A stretch of DNA of 36,993 nucleotides. It comes from Paraburkholderia sp. LEh10. GTDB taxonomy: Bacteria; Pseudomonadota; Gammaproteobacteria; Burkholderiales; Burkholderiaceae. Location: positions 1 through 36,993 of the forward strand of contig NZ_JAGIPX010000073.1 of NCBI RefSeq assembly GCF_017814945.1, read 5' to 3'. Below the pieces are notes generated by a model that was given only the letters and a program-made list of their open reading frames with translations, was not told the DNA's origin and did not search any database. Of this stretch, positions 16,437-25,639 are shown one piece after another (positions within the stretch are counted from its first letter, which is position 1; each line of letters begins with the position of its first letter). The position numbers and the translations under genes are program-made.

Positions 16437-17861
16437 ATGCGTCGTTGGTTAATGTTTGCGGCAAGTGCGTGCTTGTTGGTATCCGCCCATTCCTACAGCG
16501 CGCCGACTTCGATAGCCCGTATCTCCGAGGCATATGCCCGACTCGTTGCACGGGATGCGTATTTTTGGGCATGGCCTATGGTCAATATCTACAATCGGCG
16601 GCTAGCCTTCCAACAGTCGCCGCAAGTCGGCCTCATGAATGGCGTCCTGCCCTTCGCTCCCCTGAATCGAATGGCAATGTTGCATGACTACATCAAGCCG
16701 GACCAGCGGTGGGTGGCATGTCCCAACCAGGATACCGTCTACGGAGCAGGCATTGCAGCATTAGACCAGACGCCCGTCGTTGTACAGGTACCTGATTTTG
16801 GTGATCGGTTTTGGGTTTATCAGATCGTTAACCTGAGAACGGATAGCTTTGCCAACCTCGGAAAGATGTATGGAAGCAAGCAGGGCTTTTATCTGATTGC
16901 CCGATCTGACTGGAAAGGTACGGTACCAAAGGGAATCCTTAAGGTCTTCAGGACGGAGACTGGAACGGCATTCGTCGTTCCACGGCTGTTTCAGGACGAC
17001 ACTGACGACGATCGCCGGAAGGTGCGCGCCGTCATTTCTGGCATCGACATGTACCCACTCTCCGAATATGACGGGAAAATGAAGCGCCATGACTGGGCCA
17101 ATCTTCCACATCTCGCCTCGCCGACATCGGATAGCGGAAGCGGCGAAACCAGGTGGGTTTTCCCGGATAAATTCTTCGACGAACTGCCGGCGGTTCTGAG
17201 GGACGCACCTGCAATGCCCGGTGAGCAAGCCAAATATGCAGAAGCGCTTGCAGTCATCGCGGCCGCAAAAAAAGATCCCGCACTCAATGCAGCGATCGTT
17301 GATGAGGTGAACCGGGCGGACGCAGAAGTCGTCCAGCCGCTTCTGCAGTTCCGTAACTTCGGGGTTTCGCTGCCCGATTACTGGTCGACAGTGGACAATG
17401 GCGCCGCCTTTGGCATGGATTACTTCACGCGAACGGCAGTCGCCAAATCAAACATCCTGGTCAATAAGGCCCAGGAGACCAAATATTTCTATCAGGACCA
17501 GGATATTGACGGTCGACGCCTGACCTCGGGACATCGATACACGATCACATTCAAGCCGGGGCAAGAACCGCCTGTGACAGGCTTCTGGTCACTGACGCTC
17601 TACGACTCCGATCACTTTTTCGCAAAAAACTCGATCAATCGGTATTCGATTGGGACTAAGAACAAGAATCTTCGAAGAGCCGCGGATGGATCGCTCACCC
17701 TGTACGTTCAAGCTGATGAACCTTCGGATGCAGACAAGCGCGCGAATTGGTTGCCAGCTCCTGCCAGCGGAGACTTCTCGCTGTACCTTAGAGCGTATGG
17801 CCCCACCGAAACGATCCTCAAGGGATCCTGGACTCCTCCGGCTGTGAAAAAGATTGATTGA
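16437..17861 (+). CDS. DUF1254/DUF1214 domain exported protein
   Basis: This 474-residue protein has an N-terminal signal peptide (about residues 1-22, MRRWLMFAASACLLVSAHSYSA). DUF1254 follows: DAYFWAWPMVNIYNRRLAF, then CPNQDTVYGAGIAAL with PVVVQVPDFGDRFWVYQIVN. DUF1214 is C-terminal: GHRYTITFKPGQEPPVTGFWSLTLYD in overlapping pieces, followed by NRYSIGTKNKNLRRAADGSLTLYVQAD. Proteins with this pair are common in soil bacteria; no enzymatic activity is firmly established. GAGG with 7 bases spacing precedes the ATG. Codon use is somewhat less GC-biased than in neighbours such as acnD. The next gene on the same strand is a MetA-type barrel 283 bases downstream, so both products may act in the envelope on the same compound class. 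Confidence 0.88.
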   Translation: MRRWLMFAASACLLVSAHSYSAPTSIARISEAYARLVARDAYFWAWPMVNIYNRRLAFQQSPQVGLMNGVLPFAPLNRMAMLHDYIKPDQRWVACPNQDTVYGAGIAALDQTPVVVQVPDFGDRFWVYQIVNLRTDSFANLGKMYGSKQGFYLIARSDWKGTVPKGILKVFRTETGTAFVVPRLFQDDTDDDRRKVRAVISGIDMYPLSEYDGKMKRHDWANLPHLASPTSDSGSGETRWVFPDKFFDELPAVLRDAPAMPGEQAKYAEALAVIAAAKKDPALNAAIVDEVNRADAEVVQPLLQFRNFGVSLPDYWSTVDNGAAFGMDYFTRTAVAKSNILVNKAQETKYFYQDQDIDGRRLTSGHRYTITFKPGQEPPVTGFWSLTLYDSDHFFAKNSINRYSIGTKNKNLRRAADGSLTLYVQADEPSDADKRANWLPAPASGDFSLYLRAYGPTETILKGSWTPPAVKKID

Positions 17862-18144
17862 ATACGACAGCCACGCCGGTATGAGAGTAACGGAGGCCGG
17901 ACAGATTCTATTCACTTAAAGCTCAAGTATTCCTTATCAAATATCAATCATCCGCTCAAGTCACCGTGTTCGCGACAGTAGCAAAAGGGGAGTGTTGACC
18001 CTGCATTCGTGCCCGTGATATTGGTCGCCATACCTTGACAGTTTTCGAGCGCTTTCCTGATGCAGCCGACGAGACGCTTTATCACAACCTGCTTTCGGCT
18101 GAGACATTTATGGCGCGAAATATACAGTGCGTGAAATAATTCAA

Positions 18145-19116
18145 ATGCGGTACAAAACCGGGATCAAGTACATTTCTCTTGTTGTTGTCGGTATTGGCTT
18201 CTCGATAGGTCAATCATCGATCGCGACCGCCACAGAAGGTGCGCTAGGTCGTCCAATTGCAGGTGCTTCTGTGGTGCCATCTGCCGGGGTCGTGCCGGAC
18301 GAGCCCATCTGGCTGGTCAACCTGGGTGAGGCCTATCTCAATGGCAGCATTGGCCAGAGCCATTCGGTACCTATTGCGGGTAAGACATCATTGGGTGTCG
18401 AGGCCGAGGCGGCATTTACAATGGCGACGCTTATGAAAGTCTGGGGCACCGGAATCGGCGCGTGGAATTTCGCGTCAAGTGTCACCCTGCCGTATTTGTG
18501 GACAGAAGCGCGTGCGGCTTTCGCAGCCGGCCCGCGTCAAGTTGGCGTCGAACAAACGGCGTCCAATCTGTTTGATCTGAATTTCTCTCCAATCATTGCT
18601 GGCTATCAGCTCTCCAACACTGATCATATCGCGCTTAGTTTGAATATCTGGGCGCCGACGGGCCAATACGATTTTGGCTCGCTTGTAAATACGAGCCTGA
18701 ATAACTGGACATTCACGCCGCAAATCGCGTACACCAAGTACGTGCCCGCATACAACCTTGAGTTCGATGCCGTCGCGGGTGTCCAGTTCTATACGCGCAA
18801 TCACGCGACAAACTACCAGAACGCACCAATCTTCACGCTAGACGTCATGGCGGTCAAGCGCTTTACCAGTGGTCTGGGAGTCGGGCTCATCCTCGGCACA
18901 GTACAGCAACTGGGCAACGATAGCGGGCCTACGGCTGATGCGCTCAATGGCTTCGTCGGCCGCGACTTCGCGATGGGGCCAATCGTGACCTACGACACGA
19001 AGATCGGAGGCAAACATCCGTTTTCCTTCAGCTTCCGCTGGGTACCCACGGTAGCGAGCACAAGGCGGCTCAATAGTACAGCCACTTTCATGACGACTGC
19101 CACGATGGTGTTCTAA
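18145..19116 (+). CDS. Outer-membrane transporter-like protein, MetA-pathway family (second copy)
   Basis: This 323-residue exported beta-rich protein has a signal peptide covering about residues 1-30. The core ISLVVVGIGFSIGQSSIATA is hydrophobic and cleavage is probably after ATA or ATATE. WLVNLGEAYLNGSIGQS, ISLNIWAPTGQY-like (here LSLNIWAPTGQYDFGSLVNT), NNWTFTPQIAYTKY and FPFSFRW-like late strands are characteristic of the Phenol_MetA_deg family. It ends MVF, with the terminal Phe expected for a barrel. The ATG at 18145 starts the signal peptide; an in-frame GTG at 18127 is an alternative, and neither has a strong Shine-Dalgarno. It has low GC for this window and may share a history of transfer with the DUF1254 gene before it. 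Confidence 0.8.
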   Translation: MRYKTGIKYISLVVVGIGFSIGQSSIATATEGALGRPIAGASVVPSAGVVPDEPIWLVNLGEAYLNGSIGQSHSVPIAGKTSLGVEAEAAFTMATLMKVWGTGIGAWNFASSVTLPYLWTEARAAFAAGPRQVGVEQTASNLFDLNFSPIIAGYQLSNTDHIALSLNIWAPTGQYDFGSLVNTSLNNWTFTPQIAYTKYVPAYNLEFDAVAGVQFYTRNHATNYQNAPIFTLDVMAVKRFTSGLGVGLILGTVQQLGNDSGPTADALNGFVGRDFAMGPIVTYDTKIGGKHPFSFSFRWVPTVASTRRLNSTATFMTTATMVF

Positions 19117-19232
19117 GCTGTTCTGTCGCGGCAGGACGACCTGGGAGGCCGATAACCGACTGACCTTAGAGTTGGCCCCCGACGCATGTGAGCAGTAACA
19201 TGAGGTTCCCTCCCTCTATCGGAAATACCTCG

Positions 19233-19700
19233 ATGCAAGTGCTGGTTGACGCAGACGCCTGCCCAGTTGTCGTCAAGGAGATGCTGTTTCGGGCCGCACG
19301 GCGTGTTGAAGTGTGTGTCACGCTGGTCGCAAACCAGTATTTGCGCACGCCACCTTCCCGTTTTATCAAGGCAATACAAGTGCCAGCGGGCTTCGACGCC
19401 GCCGATAACCGCATCGTCGAACTGGTCGCTAACGGTGACCTCGTGATTACAGCGGACATACCTCTTGCCGCCGCTGCTCTTGACAAGGGCGCTCATGTAC
19501 TCGACCCGCGCGGAAGCTGGTTCAGCCGCGAAAATATCCAGGAGCGTCTAACAATGCGCGAGGTGATGGATCAGCTTCGCAGTTCAGGCATCGAGACGGG
19601 TGGACCGGCACCTTATACCCCGACCGATAGCAAGGTGTTCGCTGGACAATTGGACCGCTTTCTCGCACGTTACGGTGCTCCCCCAGGCGGCGTCGCCTGA
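19233..19700 (+). CDS. YaiI/UPF0178 family protein
   Basis: This is a 155-residue cytosolic protein. The diagnostic opening MQVLVDADACPVVVKEML (DADACPV) and the following VTLVANQYLRTPPS, ADNRIVELVANGDLVITADIPLAA and GSWFSRENIQERLTMREVMDQLR segments match UPF0178. The fold is PIN/NYN-like, with Asp residues (DAD, and TADIPLA near 90) that could bind metal, so nuclease activity has been suggested but not established. The family normally starts at MQVLVDADAC, so the ATG at 19233 is preferred over upstream in-frame ATG 19200 and GTG 19188. Its 3' end overlaps the convergent lipoprotein gene by about 31 bases. Confidence 0.87.
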   Translation: MQVLVDADACPVVVKEMLFRAARRVEVCVTLVANQYLRTPPSRFIKAIQVPAGFDAADNRIVELVANGDLVITADIPLAAAALDKGAHVLDPRGSWFSRENIQERLTMREVMDQLRSSGIETGGPAPYTPTDSKVFAGQLDRFLARYGAPPGGVA

Positions 19701-20002
19701 TGCGTGCTCGACACCACATTTCCTTTCGCCTGCATGCATTCCAGGTACGCGAGATCGTATCTTTGCTGCACGTTCAGTTGTGCAAGCGGCGCGTGCGCGT
19801 CGCTCGCAGCGTGCGTGTCCATGCCGCGCGCCAATTGATCCCTCGCATGCTGTCTACACTGCGCATCGTCCTGCAGAAAGTCGCTGAATGGCTTGTCATG
19901 CCCCGGCTTCACGGCCACGGCAGGCCCGAACGGCGGTGACACGCATCCGGTGGCAACCGAAAACACCGTCACCGCAAGTGCGATTCGATAGAGAAAATTC
20001 AC
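19670..20002 (-). CDS. Small lipoprotein of a Burkholderiaceae glycine-zipper-lipoprotein relative
   Basis: This protein of about 110 residues starts MNFLYRIALAVTVFSVATGC, a short signal ending in a lipobox with Cys20. The mature part has GHDKPFSDFLQDDAQCRQHARDQL and a C-terminal QRYDLAYLECMQAKGN. These two elements frame a glycine-zipper domain in related lipoproteins I recall from Burkholderiaceae; here the glycine zipper is absent and only a short Ala/His-rich linker (MDTHAASDAHAPLAQ) remains. The GTG at 20000-20002 has an AGG upstream and gives a canonical signal. ATG 20024-20026 and TTG 20027-20029 are alternative starts. The 3' end overlaps the UPF0178 gene. Confidence 0.65.
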   Translation of the reverse strand: MNFLYRIALAVTVFSVATGCVSPPFGPAVAVKPGHDKPFSDFLQDDAQCRQHARDQLARGMDTHAASDAHAPLAQLNVQQRYDLAYLECMQAKGNVVSSTHQATPPGGAP

Positions 20003-20067
20003 GCGTGCGCACCTATCCGACGCCATCAACCAGCATCTGTGGCCCGGCTTGATCCACGATCGGCATC

Positions 20068-20084
20068 CGGACGCGGTGCGTCCG
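20068..20084 (-). repeat. Hairpin downstream of rtcB
   Basis: CGGACGC at 20068-20074 and GCGTCCG at 20078-20084 form a 7-bp stem with a 3-base loop, 23 bases past the rtcB stop on the minus strand. The absence of a U-tract makes it a weak terminator candidate. Confidence 0.35.
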
Positions 20085-20107
20085 CAGCGGTCGCAGAGTG
20101 ATCCGGT

Positions 20108-21331
20108 CTAACCCTTCACACAAACCACCTGCCGTAGCGTGTGTATTACCTCGACCAGGCTCCGCTGTGCGGCCATCACCGCGTCGATGTCCTTATAGGC
20201 CATCGGAATTTCATCAACGACTGCTGCATCCTTTCGGCATTCGACATGCAGCGTCGCGCTGATCTGGTCCTCGACCGTAAAGCGCCGCTTGGCCTCCTTC
20301 CGGCTCATCGCGCGCCCGGCGCCGTGACTGCACGAGCAGAAGCTCTCTTCATTGCCGAGGCCGCGAACGATGAAGCTCTTCGCGCCCATCGAACCGGGGA
20401 TGATGCCGAACTCGCCCGCTCGCGCCGACAGTGCTCCTTTACGCGTGACGAAAACGTCGGCGCCGAAGTGCCGTTCCTTCTGCACGTAATTGTGGTGGCA
20501 GTTCACTGCGTGCTCGTCGATGGTGAAGGGTTTGTGGATAGCGGCGCGCACGGCATCGATTACGGCATTCATCATGACCTCACGGTTGCAGCGTGCGTAT
20601 CGCTGTGCCCAGCCTACCGCTTCCACGTAATCATCGAAATGCCGGCTGCCTTCCTTGAAGTACGCGAGATCTTTGTCCGGAAGATTCGCAAGGTGTTGAC
20701 GCATGTCGGTCTGGGCCAGCGTGATGAAGAGGCTCCCGATCGCGTTGCCCACGCCACGCGATCCGCTATGCAGCATGAACCAGACGCCGTGCTCTTCGTC
20801 GAGACATACTTCTATGAAGTGATTGCCTGTGCCGAGCGTGCCCACGTGCGTGCGGTTGTTCGTGCGCGCGAGAGAAGGATATTTGTCGACGATGCGCTGA
20901 AAACCTGGCGCCAGCAGCTTCCAGGCGTCGTCGACGGCGGGTGGCGGGTGCGACCATGCACCCGGGTCGCGTCGTCGTCCCCGCTCACCGCCGTGCGGCA
21001 CCGCGCGCTCGATCGCGCTGCGCACGCCAGAAAGCGAGTCGGGCAGGTCCTCGGCCTTCAGCGTCGTGCGAACGGCCATCATTCCGCAGCCAATATCGAC
21101 ACCCACCGCCGCCGGGATGATCGCGCCCTGTGTCGGTATCACGCTGCCGATCGTCGACCCTTTGCCGACGTGCGCGTCCGGCATCGCGGCTACGTGCCTG
21201 AACACGAACGGCATGCGGGCTGTGTTTCTCAGTTGCCGGCGAGCCGCCTCCTCGATCGCTACACCCTGAGCCCACATCTTTACGGTCTTGCCGTTTGCCA
21301 CTTCCATCAGTTGATAATCGACCAGGCTCAT
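20108..21331 (-). CDS. rtcB: RNA-splicing ligase RtcB (3'-phosphate / 5'-hydroxyl RNA ligase)
   Basis: This 407-residue enzyme joins RNA 2',3'-cyclic-phosphate or 3'-phosphate ends to 5'-OH ends using GTP and Mn2+. All landmark motifs are visible: GVDIGCGMMA with Asp79 and Cys82 as metal ligands, GTLGTGNHFIEV with His171, LHSGSRGVGN with His188, CHHNYVQKE with His280, and the guanylylated-histidine motif CSHGAGRAMSR with His336. The length is typical of bacterial RtcB. The usual partners rtcA and the sigma-54 activator rtcR are not in the window. An unknown membrane protein gene lies 140 bases upstream on the same strand. An AAGGGG lies about 7 bases before the ATG. Confidence 0.95.
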   Translation of the reverse strand: MSLVDYQLMEVANGKTVKMWAQGVAIEEAARRQLRNTARMPFVFRHVAAMPDAHVGKGSTIGSVIPTQGAIIPAAVGVDIGCGMMAVRTTLKAEDLPDSLSGVRSAIERAVPHGGERGRRRDPGAWSHPPPAVDDAWKLLAPGFQRIVDKYPSLARTNNRTHVGTLGTGNHFIEVCLDEEHGVWFMLHSGSRGVGNAIGSLFITLAQTDMRQHLANLPDKDLAYFKEGSRHFDDYVEAVGWAQRYARCNREVMMNAVIDAVRAAIHKPFTIDEHAVNCHHNYVQKERHFGADVFVTRKGALSARAGEFGIIPGSMGAKSFIVRGLGNEESFCSCSHGAGRAMSRKEAKRRFTVEDQISATLHVECRKDAAVVDEIPMAYKDIDAVMAAQRSLVEVIHTLRQVVCVKG

Positions 21332-21471
21332 GTCTCCGCCCCTTCGTCAGCCTCGCTCATCGGCACTTGTCAGAGCACGGTGTACAACGGCTGACTGGCC
21401 CGGCTCGCACTGCACGCGGACCTCGCGTCAGCGGCCGGTCTTGCTTGAACCGACGCAATGGGTTGCGCCGC

Positions 21472-21936
21472 TCAGTGCGGCTCGCCAAGGCAGGCGTCGG
21501 CGACGTCGACGATCGGCTCGTTGTCCGCGTGGGCCTCGTGAAAGCGGTCGACACACTTGATCTGGCGCAGCGTCCACCATGTTCCCGGTGGATTGTGACC
21601 CAGCCACATCACGGTGGCGGCTACCTTGGTGCGCAAGCTCCATTCTCGCCAGTCGGCCCCCGTCGGCGAGAAGCGGCCGTGGGCGTCGGTATAGCTGGCG
21701 GGGTCGAGGCCGTAACGCATCAGATATGGCGGCCTGAAGCGATCTTCGCGCGATGGCGCGTCGCCGCGCGACGCTCGCGCCTGCTCGATCCCCTCGTCCC
21801 GGCTAAAATCGCTGACCGCGCGACTGATCACCGACAATTCGAACATCAGCGCTCCGCCAACCGCCATGCCCGTCGCGGCGATGCAAAGCACGAGCACCCA
21901 GAAAACGCGCCTTCCGGCTATCGATGTGCGCGCCAT
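21472..21936 (-). CDS. Hypothetical single-span membrane protein upstream of rtcB
   Basis: This 154-residue protein begins MARTSIAGRRVFWVLVLCI and has one membrane segment at about residues 11-33, with a positive N-terminus inside. The remaining 120 residues face the periplasm by this topology. They include RFRPPYLMRYGLDPASYTDAHGRFSPTG and a WxLxxxWxxxW-like aromatic region (WREWSLRTKVAATVMWLGHNPPGTWW in two pieces), ending with two Cys (IKCVDRFHEAH and DACLGEPH) that could form a disulfide. The ATG at 21934-21936 has AAGGAG 7 bases upstream; the frame stays open to 22167 without support. I do not recognise the family. Confidence 0.65.
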   Translation of the reverse strand: MARTSIAGRRVFWVLVLCIAATGMAVGGALMFELSVISRAVSDFSRDEGIEQARASRGDAPSREDRFRPPYLMRYGLDPASYTDAHGRFSPTGADWREWSLRTKVAATVMWLGHNPPGTWWTLRQIKCVDRFHEAHADNEPIVDVADACLGEPH

Positions 21937-22305
21937 CTGAAATCTCCTTGCGCGGAGATGTGCTGCGCGGGCGGCGCTTCGCTTGTTGGAATCCTGATGA
22001 CGCGAATCGGCGTTCTTCCGCGGAAACACAACTCGATTTCCGCTCTCTGAATTTTCTAAACATACCGCTTCATCGGTCGCCGGTCCAGCGTGCTCCATGC
22101 CCAACGCGGCAGCCTCACGCGATGCCGGCCTGAATGACTGATCGACCGACGGGCTACAATCATTCATCTGGAACTACTTGACGCAGATCGCCGCCTCGTT
22201 GCTCGCAGGCCTTGGGTTGCACGGGCCACCGTGTCGATCCCCGGCCAGTGATGGGTGATGATGTCGCCGGGAGCATGGCCGGCGCGATCGCGAGTGAGGT
22301 TTGGC

Positions 22306-25035
22306 ATGCGCGCAAGACGCATTGCTCTCCGGGTTGCCGCCGTCGTCGCTTGCCTGATCGTCATCGGGCGCGTTACGGGCATCGTGGTCGACGCGCTGTG
22401 GTTTGCGTCGATCGGCTACGCCGATGTCTTCTGGACCATCTTCACCGCCAAGGCGCTGCTGTTCGTAGCCGTGTTCGCGGCTTCGGCGGCGTTGCTAGGG
22501 GTATCCGGATATATTGCGCATCGTTGCGCGCGCAGCGCCGGCGCGTGGCAAGTGGAAGCGCCCGCGCGGGACACATCGCAAGCCGTGAGCGATATCGTCG
22601 ACCAGATCGCTCCGCACATTCGCTGGCACGCCTCGATTGCCGCTGCAGCGGTTCTTCTCGCGCTGTTGATCGCCGCAGGCGAGATGTCGAACTGGGACGT
22701 GACGCTGCGATTCCTTCACCAGGCGCGTTTCGGCGAGCGCGATCCCGTGTTCGGCAAAGACATCGGTTTCTATCTGTTCTCGCTGCCCGCTTATATCGCC
22801 GTCAAGAACTGGCTGCTGCAGGTACTGCTCTGCAGCGCGTTCGTCACCGGCATCATCTATCTGCTGCACGGCGACATCGCGCCCGGCCGGCCGCGCTGGC
22901 TCTCGCCTGCGGCCAGCGCCCACGGCTCGGCATTGCTCGGTGTGCTGTTCGCGCTGAAAGCCTGGTCGTACTGGCTCGACCGCTTTCTTCTGCTCTATGA
23001 CGACAACGGTGTCGTGGTCGGCGCCGGCTATACCGACGTCCACGTCGAACTGCCCGTTCTGTGGCTGCTCATCGTCCTTTCCATCGCGGCCGCGATCGCC
23101 GCATGGATCAACCTGCGCGTTCGCAGCTATCGCGTGCCCGTTGTTTGCGTGCTGCTGGTCTTCGGCAGTTCGTTCGCGTTCGCGGTGATCTATTCGGCGC
23201 TGTTCCAGCGCTTTCACGTCAAACCGAACGAACTGCAGCTGGAGACGCCTTATATTGAGCGCAACATCGCGCTGACGCGCAAGGCCTATGGCCTCGCGCA
23301 GATCGAGGTCAAGCCGTTTCCTGCGGAGCTGGGGCTCACCGTCGCGTCGCTCGATGCCAATCGCGCAACCGTTGACAACATCCGGCTGTGGGACGTGCAG
23401 CCGCTCCTCGACACCTACGCGCAACTGCAGGAAATCCGGACCTACTACCGGTTTCTCGCGGTCGATATCGACCGCTACCGGCTCGGCTCCGGCTACCGCC
23501 AGGTCATGCTGACTGCGCGCGAACTTGAGCCGGCGCTGCTGCCGCCCAACGCACAGACGTGGGTGAACCTGCATCTGCTGTTCACGCATGGCAACGGCAT
23601 CGTCATGTCGCCGGTGACGGAGAAATCCACGGAAGGCCTGCCTTCCCTCTACTTGCGCGACATTCCGCCCGTCGCCGACGGTGGCCCATCCATTCGCGAG
23701 CCGCGCATCTACTTCGGCGAAGGCGACGCGGGCTATGTGATCGTGAAGGGCAACGTGCCGGAGTTCGACTATCCGAAGGGCAATGACAACGTCTACACCA
23801 CATACAGCGGACACGACGGCATCGCGATCGGCAGCGCCGCGCGGCGCGCGCTGTTCGCGTGGCAACTCGACGATCCGAATATCCTGCTTTCCAGCTACCT
23901 GACGGCCGCAAGCCGCATTCTGCTCCATCGCAACATTCAGGAGCGCGTCAGTACCATCGCGCCGTTTCTGCGCCTCGACCACGATCCATACATCGTCGCG
24001 AGTGAAGGCCGCCTCTTCTGGATGCAGGATGCGTACACGACGAGCCGCTGGTTCCCCTACGCGCAGCGCGGTGCTGGCGACGGCGCCAATTACATCCGCA
24101 ATGCGGTGAAGATCGTCATCGACGCATACAACGGCACGGTCGACTTCTATGCGAGCGATCCCGCCGATCCGATCCTGCGCACATACGAACGCATTTTCCC
24201 GGGTGTCTTCAAACCGTTGAGCGCGATGCCGCCTGACCTGCAGCGTCATATCCGCTACCCGGAAGACCTGTTCCTGATCCAGGCGCAGGTGTACCGCGCA
24301 TATCACATGGAAGCGTCCGAAGTGTTCTACAACCGGGAGGACCTCTGGCAGTTCCCGCGCGAGCTGTCCGGCATCAATGGTGCGAGCACCGGCGGCACGC
24401 CGATGACACCCTACTACACGATCATGCGCCTGCCTCGCACGCCGCGCGCCGAGTTCGTCCTCATGCTGCCGATGGTGCCGAGCCACCGCGAGAACATGAT
24501 CGCGTGGCTTGCGGCCCGCTGCGACCCGCCCGACTACGGCAAGCTGACCGTCTACGCGTTCCCCAAGGACAAGCTCATCTACGGACCGTTTCAGATCGAG
24601 GCGCGCATCCAGCAGAACACGGTGATCTCGCAGCAGATCTCGCTATGGAATCAGATGGGCTCGCGCGTGGTCCGGGGTCATCTCGTCGTCGTGCCGATCG
24701 AGAATTCGATCCTCTATCTTTCGCCGCTCTATTTGCGAGCGGAGTCCGGCCAGTTGCCCGAACTGAAACGCGTGATCGCCGCTTACGGAGACCGGGTCGT
24801 GATGGAGGACACGCTCGGAGCGGCTCTCGCCGCGCTCTTCAACGAGACCGCCCCGGTCCCGAAGGCATCGACGGGAGGCACGGCGGACGCTCGCGCCCGC
24901 GAAGCGCTTGCGCACTACAACCGCGCGATCGAACGGTTAAAAGCGGGCGACTGGAGCGGCTTCGGCGCCGAACTGGACGCGTTGCGGCCCTTGCTCGAAT
25001 CGCTCGGCGGCGGGCGTGCCGGCGACCACAAGTAA
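22306..25035 (+). CDS. UPF0182 family integral membrane protein
   Basis: This large protein of 909 residues matches UPF0182 (COG1615). The N-terminal third has about seven membrane segments; recognisable parts include VVDALWFASIGYADVFWTIF near residues 25-45, DPVFGKDIGFYLFSLPAY near 146-163, and KAWSYWLDRFLLLYDDNGVV. The C-terminal two thirds form a large non-membrane domain with NELQLETPYIERNIALTRKAYGL, YTTYSGHDGIAIGS, and MLPMVPSHRENMIAWLAARCDP, all typical of the family, plus a short helical tail (NRAIERLKAGDWSGFGAELDAL). No function is established. The ATG at 22306 has a GAGG about 8 bases upstream; in-frame ATGs at 22255-22263 are alternatives. Confidence 0.92.
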   Translation: MRARRIALRVAAVVACLIVIGRVTGIVVDALWFASIGYADVFWTIFTAKALLFVAVFAASAALLGVSGYIAHRCARSAGAWQVEAPARDTSQAVSDIVDQIAPHIRWHASIAAAAVLLALLIAAGEMSNWDVTLRFLHQARFGERDPVFGKDIGFYLFSLPAYIAVKNWLLQVLLCSAFVTGIIYLLHGDIAPGRPRWLSPAASAHGSALLGVLFALKAWSYWLDRFLLLYDDNGVVVGAGYTDVHVELPVLWLLIVLSIAAAIAAWINLRVRSYRVPVVCVLLVFGSSFAFAVIYSALFQRFHVKPNELQLETPYIERNIALTRKAYGLAQIEVKPFPAELGLTVASLDANRATVDNIRLWDVQPLLDTYAQLQEIRTYYRFLAVDIDRYRLGSGYRQVMLTARELEPALLPPNAQTWVNLHLLFTHGNGIVMSPVTEKSTEGLPSLYLRDIPPVADGGPSIREPRIYFGEGDAGYVIVKGNVPEFDYPKGNDNVYTTYSGHDGIAIGSAARRALFAWQLDDPNILLSSYLTAASRILLHRNIQERVSTIAPFLRLDHDPYIVASEGRLFWMQDAYTTSRWFPYAQRGAGDGANYIRNAVKIVIDAYNGTVDFYASDPADPILRTYERIFPGVFKPLSAMPPDLQRHIRYPEDLFLIQAQVYRAYHMEASEVFYNREDLWQFPRELSGINGASTGGTPMTPYYTIMRLPRTPRAEFVLMLPMVPSHRENMIAWLAARCDPPDYGKLTVYAFPKDKLIYGPFQIEARIQQNTVISQQISLWNQMGSRVVRGHLVVVPIENSILYLSPLYLRAESGQLPELKRVIAAYGDRVVMEDTLGAALAALFNETAPVPKASTGGTADARAREALAHYNRAIERLKAGDWSGFGAELDALRPLLESLGGGRAGDHK

Positions 25036-25639
25036 TCTGATATCGCGCCGCTGCATGATGCCGTCGCCTTGATCGATCGAAGCGGCGCGCACCGATCGGT
25101 TCGACGCGAGGCCAGTCAGGTCTGAATGGCAGCCCCGAATGGAGTACGCCTTTCCAACAAGGCCATTTGCGCGCAGCCGTACCGCGCCGCGAACGCTGCA
25201 GGCATCCGCGATTGCAACCAGCGCACGGCGGATGGGTTCTCATACCCCATCCCGAACCTCATATAACGGCGCGTTCAGCCCGGCTTAACGCGTTCAGCGA
25301 GCCGGTCCGTTCCCGGAATGATTTCATCCCTTTATCTTTCAGAAACCTGATCGCAATTTGGCTGTTTTGCTGTGTTGTCCGCCGAAGCGCTTTTCGGTGT
25401 TTTAAGCGTTCGTGTCGTGGTCAGCCAGGAATGTCTATCGGCGTACCGTCGACTTCGCTGCCATATGCATCCGATAGCAGTGCCCGGCGCCTGATTCTAT
25501 TTCGAAGCAACGTCAAACGATAGTTTCATCAAGCCAGCAGTGCGTCCGTGCCGGTGCGTGCAAGAGCGCGACGGCCGTACAAAACAACCTCATTGCGCGT
25601 GCCCCAGGCCAACACGCGCGCAACCCGTAAGGAGGCCAC
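25036..25639. other. Intergenic region upstream of the FNR-like gene, no gene seen
   Basis: 604 bases without a convincing gene. Small open frames here have no motif or ribosome-binding site. The stretch around 25310-25530 is AT-richer and probably contains the promoter of the regulator. I looked for FNR-type boxes (TTGAT-N4-ATCAA) and found only half sites, such as TTGAT near 25069. Confidence 0.45.

Noticed and set aside
22495..24486. A 663-codon open frame on the minus strand opposite the UPF0182 gene
   Set aside because: Antisense shadow; the plus strand carries the recognisable family with membrane segments and a supported start.
25069..25082. FNR box upstream of the FNR-like gene
   Set aside because: Only one TTGAT half is good; the second half does not match ATCAA, and the site is over 500 bases from the start.
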